Positions 1 through 7,889 of a DNA stretch of 64,000 bases are shown one piece after another. The stretch lies in contig NZ_AYPQ01000005.1 of the NCBI RefSeq assembly GCF_000633635.1, positions 254,039 to 318,038 on the forward strand, given 5' to 3'. Position numbers and translations under genes: made by a program. How positions within the stretch are numbered: position 1 is the stretch's first letter; every line of letters starts with the position of its first letter. Below the pieces are notes generated by a model, which saw only the letters and a program-made list of their open reading frames with translations, was not told the DNA's origin and did not search any database. The DNA comes from Enterococcus crotali (lineage in GTDB: Bacteria; Bacillota; Bacilli; Lactobacillales; Enterococcaceae).

Positions 1-2
1 CA

Positions 3-1226
3 GTCAATCCAGCTAATCCGAGTAAACTTTTATTAACAGCAAAAGACTCAACTGCAGATGAATTCAACGGGAAAGTATTTGAAATTACGGTTTCAGCAAA
101 ACCAAACAGCACGTTTGATTTTGCCAAAAATAAAGCGGACTATCGTTACCAAAATGGCGGTAAGGATGACGGATATATGCTGTTTGAGCAAGGATTATCC
201 ACCAAAGTTCACTACGAGGTCAATGATAGTGTGACGGGTGCAGTCGTGCACAATAAAGATATCGCATCAGAAATTACCGATGATACAACAGCAAAAGTTT
301 TATATGAAGGAATTCCAGATGGAGATCCTAAAAAGGATTTGACATTCCAAAAAGGCACCGATTTCTCAAAAATAGACAAGCAAACAGCCTATCTTGATAA
401 TCTTCGTGTCGATACCGAGAATGCCATCGATGAACCAGTGGCTGTATCCTATAAAGATGGGAAATTACCTGATTCATCTATTCTTGGACCACAAAAAGTA
501 ACATTGGTTTTAACGACGGCTAAAGGAGTCACTGCTGAAAAAGAAGTAACGATCATGATTTCTGATATCAGTGCAACGTTAACGGTTAAATTTATTGGTG
601 AATTAAATAATGAACTACATTTGCCGATTACATTAGAGGGCAATACGGCAGATACAATTGATTTATCCATTGATAAAACAGTGCAGGATATTGTGTCTGA
701 ATTAGTAACAAAAGGCTATACAAAATTACCGTGGGATAACCCAGAGCCTGAGACCGCCACTTCTTATACGGCAGGAACAGTAATCTATAAATTCCAGGGG
801 AATCTAGCGTTAGATTCAGTACCAAAAACCTTGAATTTCGGTAAGCTGACTTATGATGCAAAAACAAAAAGAGTTGAAAATCCTGATTTCAAGGAAAAAC
901 TGATTGTTTCAGATACACGAGCAAATCCAATACAAGGGTGGCATTTAACTGCAACCTTAACTAGTCCAATGATCAATGGCAAAGGCGAAGAGCTTGTAAA
1001 TGCTTTGCGTTATGTAGATCAAGGACAGGAAACCATTCTTGATAATAATGCACAAGTCGTCTATGCCAATAGTGAAGGGAAAGACGGGAAATTTACAGTT
1101 AGTGATTCGTGGGGAACTGCTCAAGGAACAGATGGGATAAAGCTTCAAATGAATTCCTCTGATACCGTGTATACCGGAGATTATATTGGAACGATTACTT
1201 GGAAAATCATGGCTGGACAACCATAG
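3..1226 (+). CDS. WxL-domain surface protein, C-terminal part
   Basis: The reading frame is open from the window edge, so only about 407 C-terminal residues are visible. The last ~190 residues form a WxL domain, a non-covalent peptidoglycan-binding module of low-GC Gram-positives. Its first motif GWHLTATL lies near base 940 and its final motif TWKIMAGQP ends the protein. Upstream residues are Thr/Asp/Lys-rich and look like Ig-like or MucBP-type adhesin repeats, but no repeat is certain. It is followed after 12 bases by a small sortase substrate and two more WxL genes, the usual order of such loci. A role as a surface adhesin is inferred from the family. Confidence 0.85.
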   Translation, partial: VNPANPSKLLLTAKDSTADEFNGKVFEITVSAKPNSTFDFAKNKADYRYQNGGKDDGYMLFEQGLSTKVHYEVNDSVTGAVVHNKDIASEITDDTTAKVLYEGIPDGDPKKDLTFQKGTDFSKIDKQTAYLDNLRVDTENAIDEPVAVSYKDGKLPDSSILGPQKVTLVLTTAKGVTAEKEVTIMISDISATLTVKFIGELNNELHLPITLEGNTADTIDLSIDKTVQDIVSELVTKGYTKLPWDNPEPETATSYTAGTVIYKFQGNLALDSVPKTLNFGKLTYDAKTKRVENPDFKEKLIVSDTRANPIQGWHLTATLTSPMINGKGEELVNALRYVDQGQETILDNNAQVVYANSEGKDGKFTVSDSWGTAQGTDGIKLQMNSSDTVYTGDYIGTITWKIMAGQP

Positions 1227-1238
1227 AAGGGGGAAAAT

Positions 1239-1589
1239 ATGAAAAAGACACAACGATTGATTTTACCCCTCTTCTTAAGTTTATTCATTAGTTTGTTTGG
1301 CATAGCTTCACCAGTTCAAGCATCAGATGAGGCTGGTGATGGACAAGTTACTAGAGGCGGCAAGATTATGTTTTATGAAGAAACACAGCTAAGTTCCTCA
1401 ACAGAACCTAGCACCTCTGAAATTCTTATTCCAACGTCGTCAAGTGCTCCTGATACTGCAAAACCAGTAGGACGTTTTCCTAAAACAGGTGAGCTTGTTC
1501 GACAGTATGGTTGGATAGGTGGGGGATTGTTACTTCTTTTGTTCTGTCTGCTATTTTTACGAAACAGTAAAAAGGAGGAGCGGAAATGA
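1239..1589 (+). CDS. Small LPXTG-type cell-wall-anchored protein of WxL locus
   Basis: This 116-residue protein has an N-terminal signal peptide (about residues 1-28, ending SPVQA), a Ser/Thr/Pro-rich stretch at 50-72, and a sortase motif FPKTGE at 80-85. A hydrophobic segment (92-107) and the basic tail RNSKKEERK follow. Phe replaces the usual Leu of LPXTG. Small sortase substrates of this kind recur in WxL loci, and locus B carries one too (16797-17147). The start follows the site AGAAGGGGG. The stop codon overlaps the next ATG by four bases, implying translational coupling. Its exact role is unknown; a wall-linked partner of the WxL complex is an inference. Confidence 0.85.
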   Translation: MKKTQRLILPLFLSLFISLFGIASPVQASDEAGDGQVTRGGKIMFYEETQLSSSTEPSTSEILIPTSSSAPDTAKPVGRFPKTGELVRQYGWIGGGLLLLLFCLLFLRNSKKEERK

Positions 1590-2395
1590 AAGAAGGAACG
1601 AGGTATTTTGGGATAGGCGTCATAGCTGTTGCGATAAGTATGAGTGCTTTTTGGCACACTTACTACGCAGAAGCAGTGGAGACGCTAAATGGTTCAGGAA
1701 ATGTGGAGGTCATTGGCAGTGATCGGTCTGATGTCGTAGATCCAGAAAATCCAGGAAATCAAATTGATCCTGGTGAAAGCCCCCATACAACTGGACCGCT
1801 TAGAATCGATTATGTATCATCTTTAAATTTTAACAAAGCGTTGATTCAGAAAAAAGAACGGAAATATGAGGCCTTAGCGCAACAATTTCACGACGAAACC
1901 ACACCAAGAGGCAGCTATATTCAAATCACTGATCAAAGAGGAGCTGCTACTGGCTGGACATTACAAGTCAAGCAACGGACTCAGTTTAACAACCCTGTGA
2001 TACAAAATAAGGAAGAACAGTCCTTAGTCGGCGCGTATCTTTCTTTAGATAAGGGCTGGGCAAATTCCAGTGGGACGAGTAAACCCCCAACAGTGACACG
2101 AGAAACGATTGGGTTAAATGCAATCGATACTGCCTATGAAGTGGCAACCGCCATTCCCAATACAGGCCGTGGTGTCTGGACTATTGAGTTTGGCGCTTCT
2201 GATACCAATAGCAATCATCAACCAGCAACATTAAAACCGCTGATTGATAAAGAGGGCAAAGCAATTCTAGATGAGGAGTACCAAAAACCTGCATACACGA
2301 ATTCGGCCATCACTTTAACTGTACCGGAGTCGACCAAAATCTACCCAGTACAATATCAAACGGAGATAACTTGGATATTAGCCGAGTTGCCTTAA
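1586..2395 (+). CDS. WxL-domain surface protein
   Basis: A 269-residue secreted protein with a signal peptide (about 1-30), an acidic Pro/Asp/Asn linker (48-68, DPENPGNQIDPGE) and a WxL domain. The first motif GWTLQV is at 123-128 and the second, ITWILAELP, is at the C-terminus. The segment LRIDYVSSLNF (72-82) is the typical opening strand of the domain. It binds the wall non-covalently according to what is known of the family. Its start overlaps the preceding LPXTG gene. Length and layout match the paralogues at 2427 and 19025. Confidence 0.9.
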   Translation: MKEGTRYFGIGVIAVAISMSAFWHTYYAEAVETLNGSGNVEVIGSDRSDVVDPENPGNQIDPGESPHTTGPLRIDYVSSLNFNKALIQKKERKYEALAQQFHDETTPRGSYIQITDQRGAATGWTLQVKQRTQFNNPVIQNKEEQSLVGAYLSLDKGWANSSGTSKPPTVTRETIGLNAIDTAYEVATAIPNTGRGVWTIEFGASDTNSNHQPATLKPLIDKEGKAILDEEYQKPAYTNSAITLTVPESTKIYPVQYQTEITWILAELP

Positions 2396-2426
2396 TAAAT
2401 AGCAAAAAAAGAGAGGGAGTAAACAA

Positions 2427-3230
2427 ATGAAAGTAAGAAGTTTATGTACAGTGTCATTAGTAGCAGTTATTTTAGGAACATCATTAGCAGGAGGCACACA
2501 AGCATCTGCAGCACCGCAAGAATTACCATCAACAGGAACGGTAGAAGTAATTGAAGGTGGCGATCCAGGGAAAGGCAAAACACCTGACCCGGAAGATCCA
2601 GATAAAAAATTACCAGACCATCCAGAAATCGAAGATAATAAAGATGGTGGCGCATTGATGATCGATCAGGTTTCTAATTTAAACTTTGGCACGATCAAAA
2701 CATCAAGTAAAGATGTTGAAGCTTTTGCTGCACCAATCGATTTAACTAAAGCAACACCAGCAGGAGTAGGTACTCGTGGTGCTATCGTAGGCTGGACAGA
2801 TATTCGTGCGAATGGCGTTTATGGGTATGAAGTTACAGCTGAATTAACGCAACAATTTACCGGTACTGCCGCAAACGGAAGTACAATTTTGGATTCTTCT
2901 ACAATTGATTATTTAAACGGAATGGCAGTACCAGATAGCGAAAATAAAAACATTGTACCGTCAGACACAAAAACAGGGTTTAAATTGGCCTTTGGCGGTG
3001 GAGCTCAACCAGTTGTAACAGCGGATAAAGCTGCAAAAGAAGGAAAAGGAACCTACGTAATGGAGTTTGGTCAAAGTAAAGATTACACACCAGGCGCAGG
3101 TGCTCCAGCTGGGAACCCAGGAACAGACGGAACTTCTGTTAAATTGACTGTTCCTTCAGCAACAGCTTCAAACATGAGTATCGACACATATACAGCAATA
3201 GTAACTTGGAAAATCGTTGCCGCACAATAA
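2427..3230 (+). CDS. WxL-domain surface protein
   Basis: A 267-residue secreted protein. It has a signal peptide (about 1-28, ending TQASA), an acidic linker (DPGKGKTPDPEDPDK) and a WxL domain ending in TWKIVAAQ. The first motif is unusual: the protein reads GWTDI, then a short insertion, then YGYEVTAEL, so the position normally held by Trp before the xL strand is Tyr. A strong ribosome site GAGAGGGAG precedes the ATG. The gene closes the WxL run of locus A and is followed by an intrinsic terminator, so the downstream DUF916 gene may be transcribed separately. Confidence 0.9.
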   Translation: MKVRSLCTVSLVAVILGTSLAGGTQASAAPQELPSTGTVEVIEGGDPGKGKTPDPEDPDKKLPDHPEIEDNKDGGALMIDQVSNLNFGTIKTSSKDVEAFAAPIDLTKATPAGVGTRGAIVGWTDIRANGVYGYEVTAELTQQFTGTAANGSTILDSSTIDYLNGMAVPDSENKNIVPSDTKTGFKLAFGGGAQPVVTADKAAKEGKGTYVMEFGQSKDYTPGAGAPAGNPGTDGTSVKLTVPSATASNMSIDTYTAIVTWKIVAAQ

Positions 3231-3247
3231 TTGTGTGTTGTAAAAAT

Positions 3248-3280
3248 AAGCTGATGGATTTTCCCATCAGCTTGTTTTTT
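3248..3280 (+). terminator. Intrinsic terminator after WxL run
   Basis: A perfect 10-bp stem, AAGCTGATGG paired with CCATCAGCTT, has a six-base loop and is followed by G and six T. It lies 18 bases after the WxL stop codon. Confidence 0.9.
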
Positions 3281-3351
3281 CCATGTTCGATTCGATGCTG
3301 GAAGCTCGTATACATACTGAAAAAATCAATAAGAATTTTATGAGGTGAATT

Positions 3352-4482
3352 ATGAAAAAAAGAAAATGGCTCCTATTTTTAGGTGCACTCAACTTGATCG
3401 TTATAGTGTTTTTTGGAAATGTTCAGAAAGTAAATGCGAATGAAAAAGACCCAGGAGGGGCAACGGGTTTTACATATAAAGTTTCCTTTCCTGAGAATCA
3501 AATGGAAGAAAACATTGGATTTTACAAATTGAAAATGGCTCCCAATGCGCATCAAGTAATTAAAATTGCTTTATCTAATCCAGGTAAAGAAGTATTGACG
3601 GTCGATGTTAGTCTAAATGGAGCTAAAACCAATCAAAATGGTGTGATTGAATATGGTGATTCCACCATCGAGAATGATGCTTCACTGAAATTTGATTTTA
3701 AAGAGATTGTAACTGGTCCAAAAACAGTCGAACTCAAACCAGGAGAAACAAAGGATCTTGACCTAGCAATCCAGATGCCAGAGACAATGTATGAAGGCAC
3801 TATTGCAGGTGGAATTCAGCTGATGCGGGCAAATCAAAAAGAAGAAACAGATAAAAAAGGCGGTTCGCAAATCATCAATCAGTATGCGTATGTCATCGGA
3901 TTATTATTACAAGAAAATGATCAGCTCCCGTCTCCAAATTTAGAATTAAATAGTGTGAAAGCCAATCAGGACAATGCACGTAACGCTATTTTTGTTAATT
4001 TTTCAAATATAGAAGCAGCGTATTTAAATAATATGACAATAGAAGTACAAGTAACGGAGAAAAACAAAGAAGCTATTCTTTATGAACGAAAACAAACGGC
4101 AATGCGCATGGCACCTAATACATTTATCAATTTTCCGGTTAGTATGAATGGAGAGAAAATGGTTGCAGGTAAATACAAAGCCAAGATTCTAGTAACCTCC
4201 GACGATAAAAAATGGAGTTGGGACCAAGAATTTACAATCGATCAAAAAGAGGCCGATAAATTTAATGAACGAGATGTCGGTTTAGTACAGGAAAAAGGAA
4301 TAAATTGGCAGTTGATCGCTTTGATCGTCGGTGGCTTGGTGGTAGGAATCGCACTAATTTTTATTATACTTGTTATGATACGCAAACGAAAAATAGCAAA
4401 AAACTCAATTAATCCACCACAAAAAAAAACAAATGGAAAGAAGCAGCCAAATAAATCCAAAAATAAACGAAAAGATCGTTAG
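3352..4482 (+). CDS. WxL-interacting membrane protein (DUF916/DUF3324)
   Basis: A 376-residue protein with a signal peptide (1 to about 29) and a DUF916 domain at about 38-160. That domain starts TYKVSFPENQ and contains the hallmark TNQNGVIEYG. A DUF3324 domain follows at about 170-305 (RMAPNTFINFPV), then one transmembrane segment near 318-342 and a long Lys/Arg-rich cytoplasmic tail. In the family, DUF916 binds peptidoglycan and DUF3324 binds partner proteins, tethering WxL proteins to the cell. Two paralogues sit in locus B (15659 and 19745). It is followed after 12 bases by a two-TM protein. Confidence 0.92.
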   Translation: MKKRKWLLFLGALNLIVIVFFGNVQKVNANEKDPGGATGFTYKVSFPENQMEENIGFYKLKMAPNAHQVIKIALSNPGKEVLTVDVSLNGAKTNQNGVIEYGDSTIENDASLKFDFKEIVTGPKTVELKPGETKDLDLAIQMPETMYEGTIAGGIQLMRANQKEETDKKGGSQIINQYAYVIGLLLQENDQLPSPNLELNSVKANQDNARNAIFVNFSNIEAAYLNNMTIEVQVTEKNKEAILYERKQTAMRMAPNTFINFPVSMNGEKMVAGKYKAKILVTSDDKKWSWDQEFTIDQKEADKFNERDVGLVQEKGINWQLIALIVGGLVVGIALIFIILVMIRKRKIAKNSINPPQKKTNGKKQPNKSKNKRKDR

Positions 4483-4494
4483 GAGCTGATAAAA

Positions 4495-5097
4495 ATGACT
4501 ATTTTAGATCAGCTATTTATTGGCGGGCTATCTGTCGCAATCGTCTTATTTTTATTAGCTTGTTATTTCTTGTTTCAATCGATTAGAACCCAAAAAAAAC
4601 TGACAAAACTACCAAAAAGAAAAAGTAAAAATAAAAAGAGAAATAAGCGCATCGCTCAAAAGCGCTTTTCTCTAAAAAAGTTTAGAAAAAAGCAACTTAT
4701 CTCCTTCAGCATTTCTTTAATTTCAGCGATGTCATTGTTTGGTGGTGCCAGTTATCTTTCTTATTATCAATCGATGAATCTCACGTCCGATGATTCTGAT
4801 ACGCTGGTTAAATGCTATTATTTAATCAGAGATTTTGAAAAAGAATTGCTTACAGCGAAAGAAGGTGAAGAAGACGAAGCGAAAATTCAGCAAAATATCC
4901 GCTATTTGGCGACTTCTATGACTAGCCAAGGAACGAAAAAAGCCAGTAAAATCAATACAGAAGAAGGACAACTAACGTTAAATCGTTATTATAATGTTGT
5001 CAAACAACTTGGGATGAATGCCAGCACACAAACCAATAATTTTTATGGAAATGCCCAATTAGTTGATGCTTTTTTAGAGGATATAAAAAAAAAGTGA
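4495..5097 (+). CDS. Two-TM basic-loop membrane protein of WxL locus
   Basis: I do not recognise a family. The 200-residue product has a membrane segment at 8-29, a very basic loop (about 33-68), a second membrane segment at 69-92 and an outward C-terminal region with acidic and helical character. The frame ends just after nine A (5085-5093). In the next frame a plausible tail continues, SETYEKAAFSYYKVNESALS, to a TAA at 5162-5164, 12 bases before the next ATG. The intact protein is therefore probably ~222 residues, broken by a homopolymer length change or made by slippage. A shorter protein of similar topology lies in locus B at 17195. Confidence 0.75.
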   Translation: MTILDQLFIGGLSVAIVLFLLACYFLFQSIRTQKKLTKLPKRKSKNKKRNKRIAQKRFSLKKFRKKQLISFSISLISAMSLFGGASYLSYYQSMNLTSDDSDTLVKCYYLIRDFEKELLTAKEGEEDEAKIQQNIRYLATSMTSQGTKKASKINTEEGQLTLNRYYNVVKQLGMNASTQTNNFYGNAQLVDAFLEDIKKK

Positions 5098-5176
5098 AAC
5101 CTATGAAAAAGCTGCTTTTAGTTATTACAAAGTGAATGAGTCTGCATTGAGTAAAGAGAAATAAGTAGGGATTCAC

Positions 5177-5731
5177 ATGAAAAAAAATAAAGAAACAACC
5201 GATTGTCCGTACATCAAAGATTTTTTTATTGCCTGTTTTTGTGTATTGTTTCTATTGTCAATCGTCATTTTGATCCAGTTCAAAGGCACAAGGATTCATG
5301 GTTATGCAATGATACCTACGTTGCACAATGGTGATTTAGTCGTGGCAAAAAAAACAAAACAACCGAAACGTTTTGATTTAATTGTTTTTAAAATAGGTGA
5401 GAAGCAGCAAGTTCGAAGAGTTATAGGATTAGCTGATGAAACGATCCAATACAACGAGGATATTCTATTGGTCAATGGAGAGCCCGTCGATGAAAAATTT
5501 ATTGTCGATGAAATCAATGAAAACCAGTACAATGGGAAAAATTATACAGAAAACTTTTTTAGCGGCGAACTGAATGGATCAAAAACAATTCCGAAGGGCT
5601 ATTGTCTCGTTTTAGGGGATAATCGCCCCTATGCGACAGATAGTCGCCATTATGGTTTGATTGCAACACGCAATATTATTGGTGTGATCAAGCTGAAGCT
5701 TCTTCCTGTGAATGATCTGACACGTTTTTAA
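5177..5731 (+). CDS. Signal peptidase I homologue lacking catalytic dyad
   Basis: A 184-residue S26-family protein with one N-terminal membrane anchor (about 12-35). The nucleophile box reads HGYAMIPTLHNGD (41-53): Ala44 stands where the catalytic Ser of the SM-P-TL motif should be. The lysine box reads VRRVIGLADE (79-88): Arg80 replaces the catalytic Lys. The structural boxes are kept, including LGDNRPYATDSRHYG (147-160). It should therefore not cleave signal peptides. Streptococcal pilus loci carry a comparable inactive homologue, SipA, needed for pilus assembly. By analogy this may be a WxL-assembly chaperone; that role is inference. Confidence 0.88.
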   Translation: MKKNKETTDCPYIKDFFIACFCVLFLLSIVILIQFKGTRIHGYAMIPTLHNGDLVVAKKTKQPKRFDLIVFKIGEKQQVRRVIGLADETIQYNEDILLVNGEPVDEKFIVDEINENQYNGKNYTENFFSGELNGSKTIPKGYCLVLGDNRPYATDSRHYGLIATRNIIGVIKLKLLPVNDLTRF

Positions 5732-5823
5732 ATCGGTTAAAATGCCATAATCTAGTCCATTTTTCATTGTAAAAATAGAAAAATTTGGTAAAGTGGACGT
5801 AGCAAGTTTCACCGGAGGCAACT

Positions 5824-5883
5824 ATGAGTGTATATTTAGAGCGACCAGAAGGCTTGTTTAGGCTTCACTCGGTTCTCTATTAG
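5824..5883 (+). pseudogene. Truncated duplicate of AraC-regulator start
   Basis: The first nine codons (MSVYLERPE), the ribosome site CGGAGGC and about 35 upstream bases closely match those of the intact AraC-family gene at 10886. The similarity then stops, and an unrelated frame runs to TAG at 5881. The two copies (about 5781-5850 and 10841-10912) are direct repeats around the RpiR-PTS-LacD block. After the break, GCTTGTTTAGGCT (5852-5864) and AGGCTAAACAAGC (5948-5960) form an imperfect 13-bp inverted repeat around about 83 bases of unknown origin. No other gene is seen in 5732-6046. Confidence 0.75.
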
Positions 5884-5993
5884 AGGAAAACAGCAGGTGC
5901 ACAATGAAACTGGGTTCGCGTTAACAGCTGTAAATGTAAGAAAATATAGGCTAAACAAGCAAGTAAATAAAAATGATTCTTGCCATAATCTAA

Positions 5994-6039
5994 AAAATAG
6001 AAGACTAAAATCATAAAAATGATTTTAGTCTTCTATTTT
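5994..6039. terminator. Bidirectional intrinsic terminator
   Basis: A perfect 21-bp stem (5994-6014 with 6019-6039) has an AAAA loop and T-rich flanks in both directions. It serves the minus-strand RpiR gene and any transcript leaving locus A. Confidence 0.9.
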
Positions 6040-6046
6040 ATTTATT

Positions 6047-6789
6047 TTAATTTGTACGGATAGCGTAAGAGTCCAGCAGAATTCTTGCCATGATTGAAAG
6101 AGGTAATCTTGAACGAACTTCATATTCTGGAAAGTAAGAGCCTTCTGATTTAAATCCAATGAAGACGATTTCTGATAAGTGAGCCAAGGAGCTACTTGAA
6201 TTGGCAGTCAGAGTGATTGTACTAACGTCATTTTTTAAACAGTTTTTCACAGCTGTGACTAATTCAGGGGTTTCGCCATTCAAAGAAATCAATAGAACGA
6301 TATCATTACGTGTGATTTTTTTACTCATACTGGTAATAATATTGGGATCAGCATGCATCTCGCAATATTTTCCTAAAAGCTGAAATTTCACCGTCATTTC
6401 TTGAGCAATCAATTCAGAAAAACCGCGAGCAAAAAGGACAATTTTTTGTGCAGCTTTGATCTTTTGAATAGCATCTTCAATACTACCACTATCTAGCATA
6501 TTGATCGTGCGAATAACTTCTTGTTCGTTCTTTAAAATTGCCCGTTTGATTTCAGCATCGATCTTTTCAACACCAGAAAAATTAATCATTGTGTTGGATT
6601 GATCTTTCAAATAATGTTTAAAAGAAGTAAAGCCTTCATACCCTTTTTTTTTCATTGCACGAACAATCGTTGCAGTAGAAACATTGGCTTTTTCACTTAA
6701 TTTTACGATGGAATAATTAGGTATATCCACTAAATTTTATCGATAAAATCCCATAAATATTTTTCTGATTCACTTAGCGCTTTTTCCAA
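6047..6789 (-). pseudogene. RpiR/MurR-family sugar-phosphate regulator, frameshifted
   Basis: The main frame (6047-6730) encodes a helix-turn-helix (KLSEKANVSTATIVRAMKKKGY) and a SIS sugar-phosphate domain. It lacks the usual N-terminus. That N-terminus is present in the adjacent frame: TTG at 6789, eight bases after GGAGG, gives LEKALSESEKYLWDFIDKI and then stops at 6732-6730. One extra T near 6731-6737 would join them as WDFIDKILVDIPNYS, matching family layout. So this is a ~247-residue regulator broken by a one-base deletion or a sequence error. It lies divergently before the sugar kinase/PTS operon, which it probably controls in response to a phosphosugar. Confidence 0.82.
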
Positions 6790-6890
6790 GATATCGTGCC
6801 TCCATTTCAATGCCTATTCTTTTTATATCATACCATTTTCAGCATAGATAAATAAAGATTGTATCGTTTTTCAGGTGATTCTTATGATTA

Positions 6891-6904
6891 TGAAAACATT
6901 TACA
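6891..6904 (+). promoter_or_regulatory. Candidate CcpA (cre) site
   Basis: TGAAAACATTTACA matches the catabolite-responsive consensus TGWAANCGNTNWCA except for A at the central G. It is 46 bases before the kinase start in the divergent regulatory gap, as expected for carbon-catabolite control of a PTS operon. Binding is not shown. Confidence 0.5.
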
Positions 6905-6949
6905 TAGTAAAGTAGCTGATAATACAGGTGTGAGGAAAGGGGGAGCAAA

Positions 6950-7888
6950 ATGGTTCAACTATATACGTGCACGATGAATTTAGCAATCGACTTATTTATC
7001 GAAACAGAAACAATGGAACCTAAAGTTGTCAATCGGACGCTTGATGATGATATTCAAGCAAATGGAAAAGGAGTCAATGTATCATTGATTCTGAAAAAAT
7101 TAAACATAGACAGTACAGCCATTGGATTTAGTGGTGGCTTCACAGGACGCTACATTGAAGAATTTTTAAATCAGAAGGAGATAGCGACAGAATTTATTCC
7201 TATTGCAGAGAATACTCGAATCAACGTGTTTACACAAGTTAACCAAGAGCACACTGAATATAAACTAGTCAATAAAGGGCCTAAAATCCCAAGGGAAAAA
7301 ATCAATGAGCTATTAAAGAGGATCGAAAAAATAGAAGCAGGGTCTTATCTATGTGTTTCAGGTAGTTTGCCGCAAGGGATTTCTGAAGTGATTTTAGTAG
7401 AAATTAGTCAAATCGCTCACAAAAATAAGGTCAATTTAGTTTTAGATAGTAGCTATATGAGTGTGATGGATTGTTTGGTTTACCAGCCCTACTTACTAAA
7501 ACCCAATGAAGAAGAATTAGCAAAATGGTTTGGTCAAAAAGATATTCCTTTGGAAGAAAGTCCAACATATTTGAAACGGTTGATCCATAAAGGAGCGCAA
7601 AGAGTGTTGTTGTCATTTGGTGGAAAAGGCTGCTTCTATGCGGATAAAGACAGAATTATTTATGGAAATGCTCCGACAGGAAAAGTAGTGAACACGGCTT
7701 GTGCGGGTGACAGCTTATTAGGGACGTTCATTAGTGGTTTGCTGATGAACGAGCCGCTAGATAAAACGTTGAAACATAGCATTGCAGCTGGCAGTTCGAC
7801 TGCTTTTAGAAAAGGGTTGACTGATTTTAGTGATATCAAAGAGCTAGAAAAACAAATTCAAATCCAAACAATAGAAGGGAAGAGCTAA
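6950..7888 (+). CDS. PfkB-family hexose-phosphate kinase (1-phosphofructokinase / tagatose-6-phosphate kinase type)
   Basis: A 312-residue sugar kinase. The N-terminal PfkB signature GKGVNVSLILKKLN is at about 43-56. The C-terminal signature NTACAGDSLLGTF contains the catalytic Asp of AGDS. The opening MVQLYTCTMNLAIDLF is typical of the FruK/LacC branch. Because the last gene of the operon is a tagatose-1,6-bisphosphate aldolase, the likely reaction is ATP phosphorylation of a ketohexose monophosphate delivered by the PTS. Fructose-1-phosphate or tagatose-6-phosphate are both possible. The site AAGGGGGAG precedes the ATG; the PTS gene begins one base after the stop. Confidence 0.85.
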   Translation: MVQLYTCTMNLAIDLFIETETMEPKVVNRTLDDDIQANGKGVNVSLILKKLNIDSTAIGFSGGFTGRYIEEFLNQKEIATEFIPIAENTRINVFTQVNQEHTEYKLVNKGPKIPREKINELLKRIEKIEAGSYLCVSGSLPQGISEVILVEISQIAHKNKVNLVLDSSYMSVMDCLVYQPYLLKPNEEELAKWFGQKDIPLEESPTYLKRLIHKGAQRVLLSFGGKGCFYADKDRIIYGNAPTGKVVNTACAGDSLLGTFISGLLMNEPLDKTLKHSIAAGSSTAFRKGLTDFSDIKELEKQIQIQTIEGKS

Positions 7889-7889
7889 T

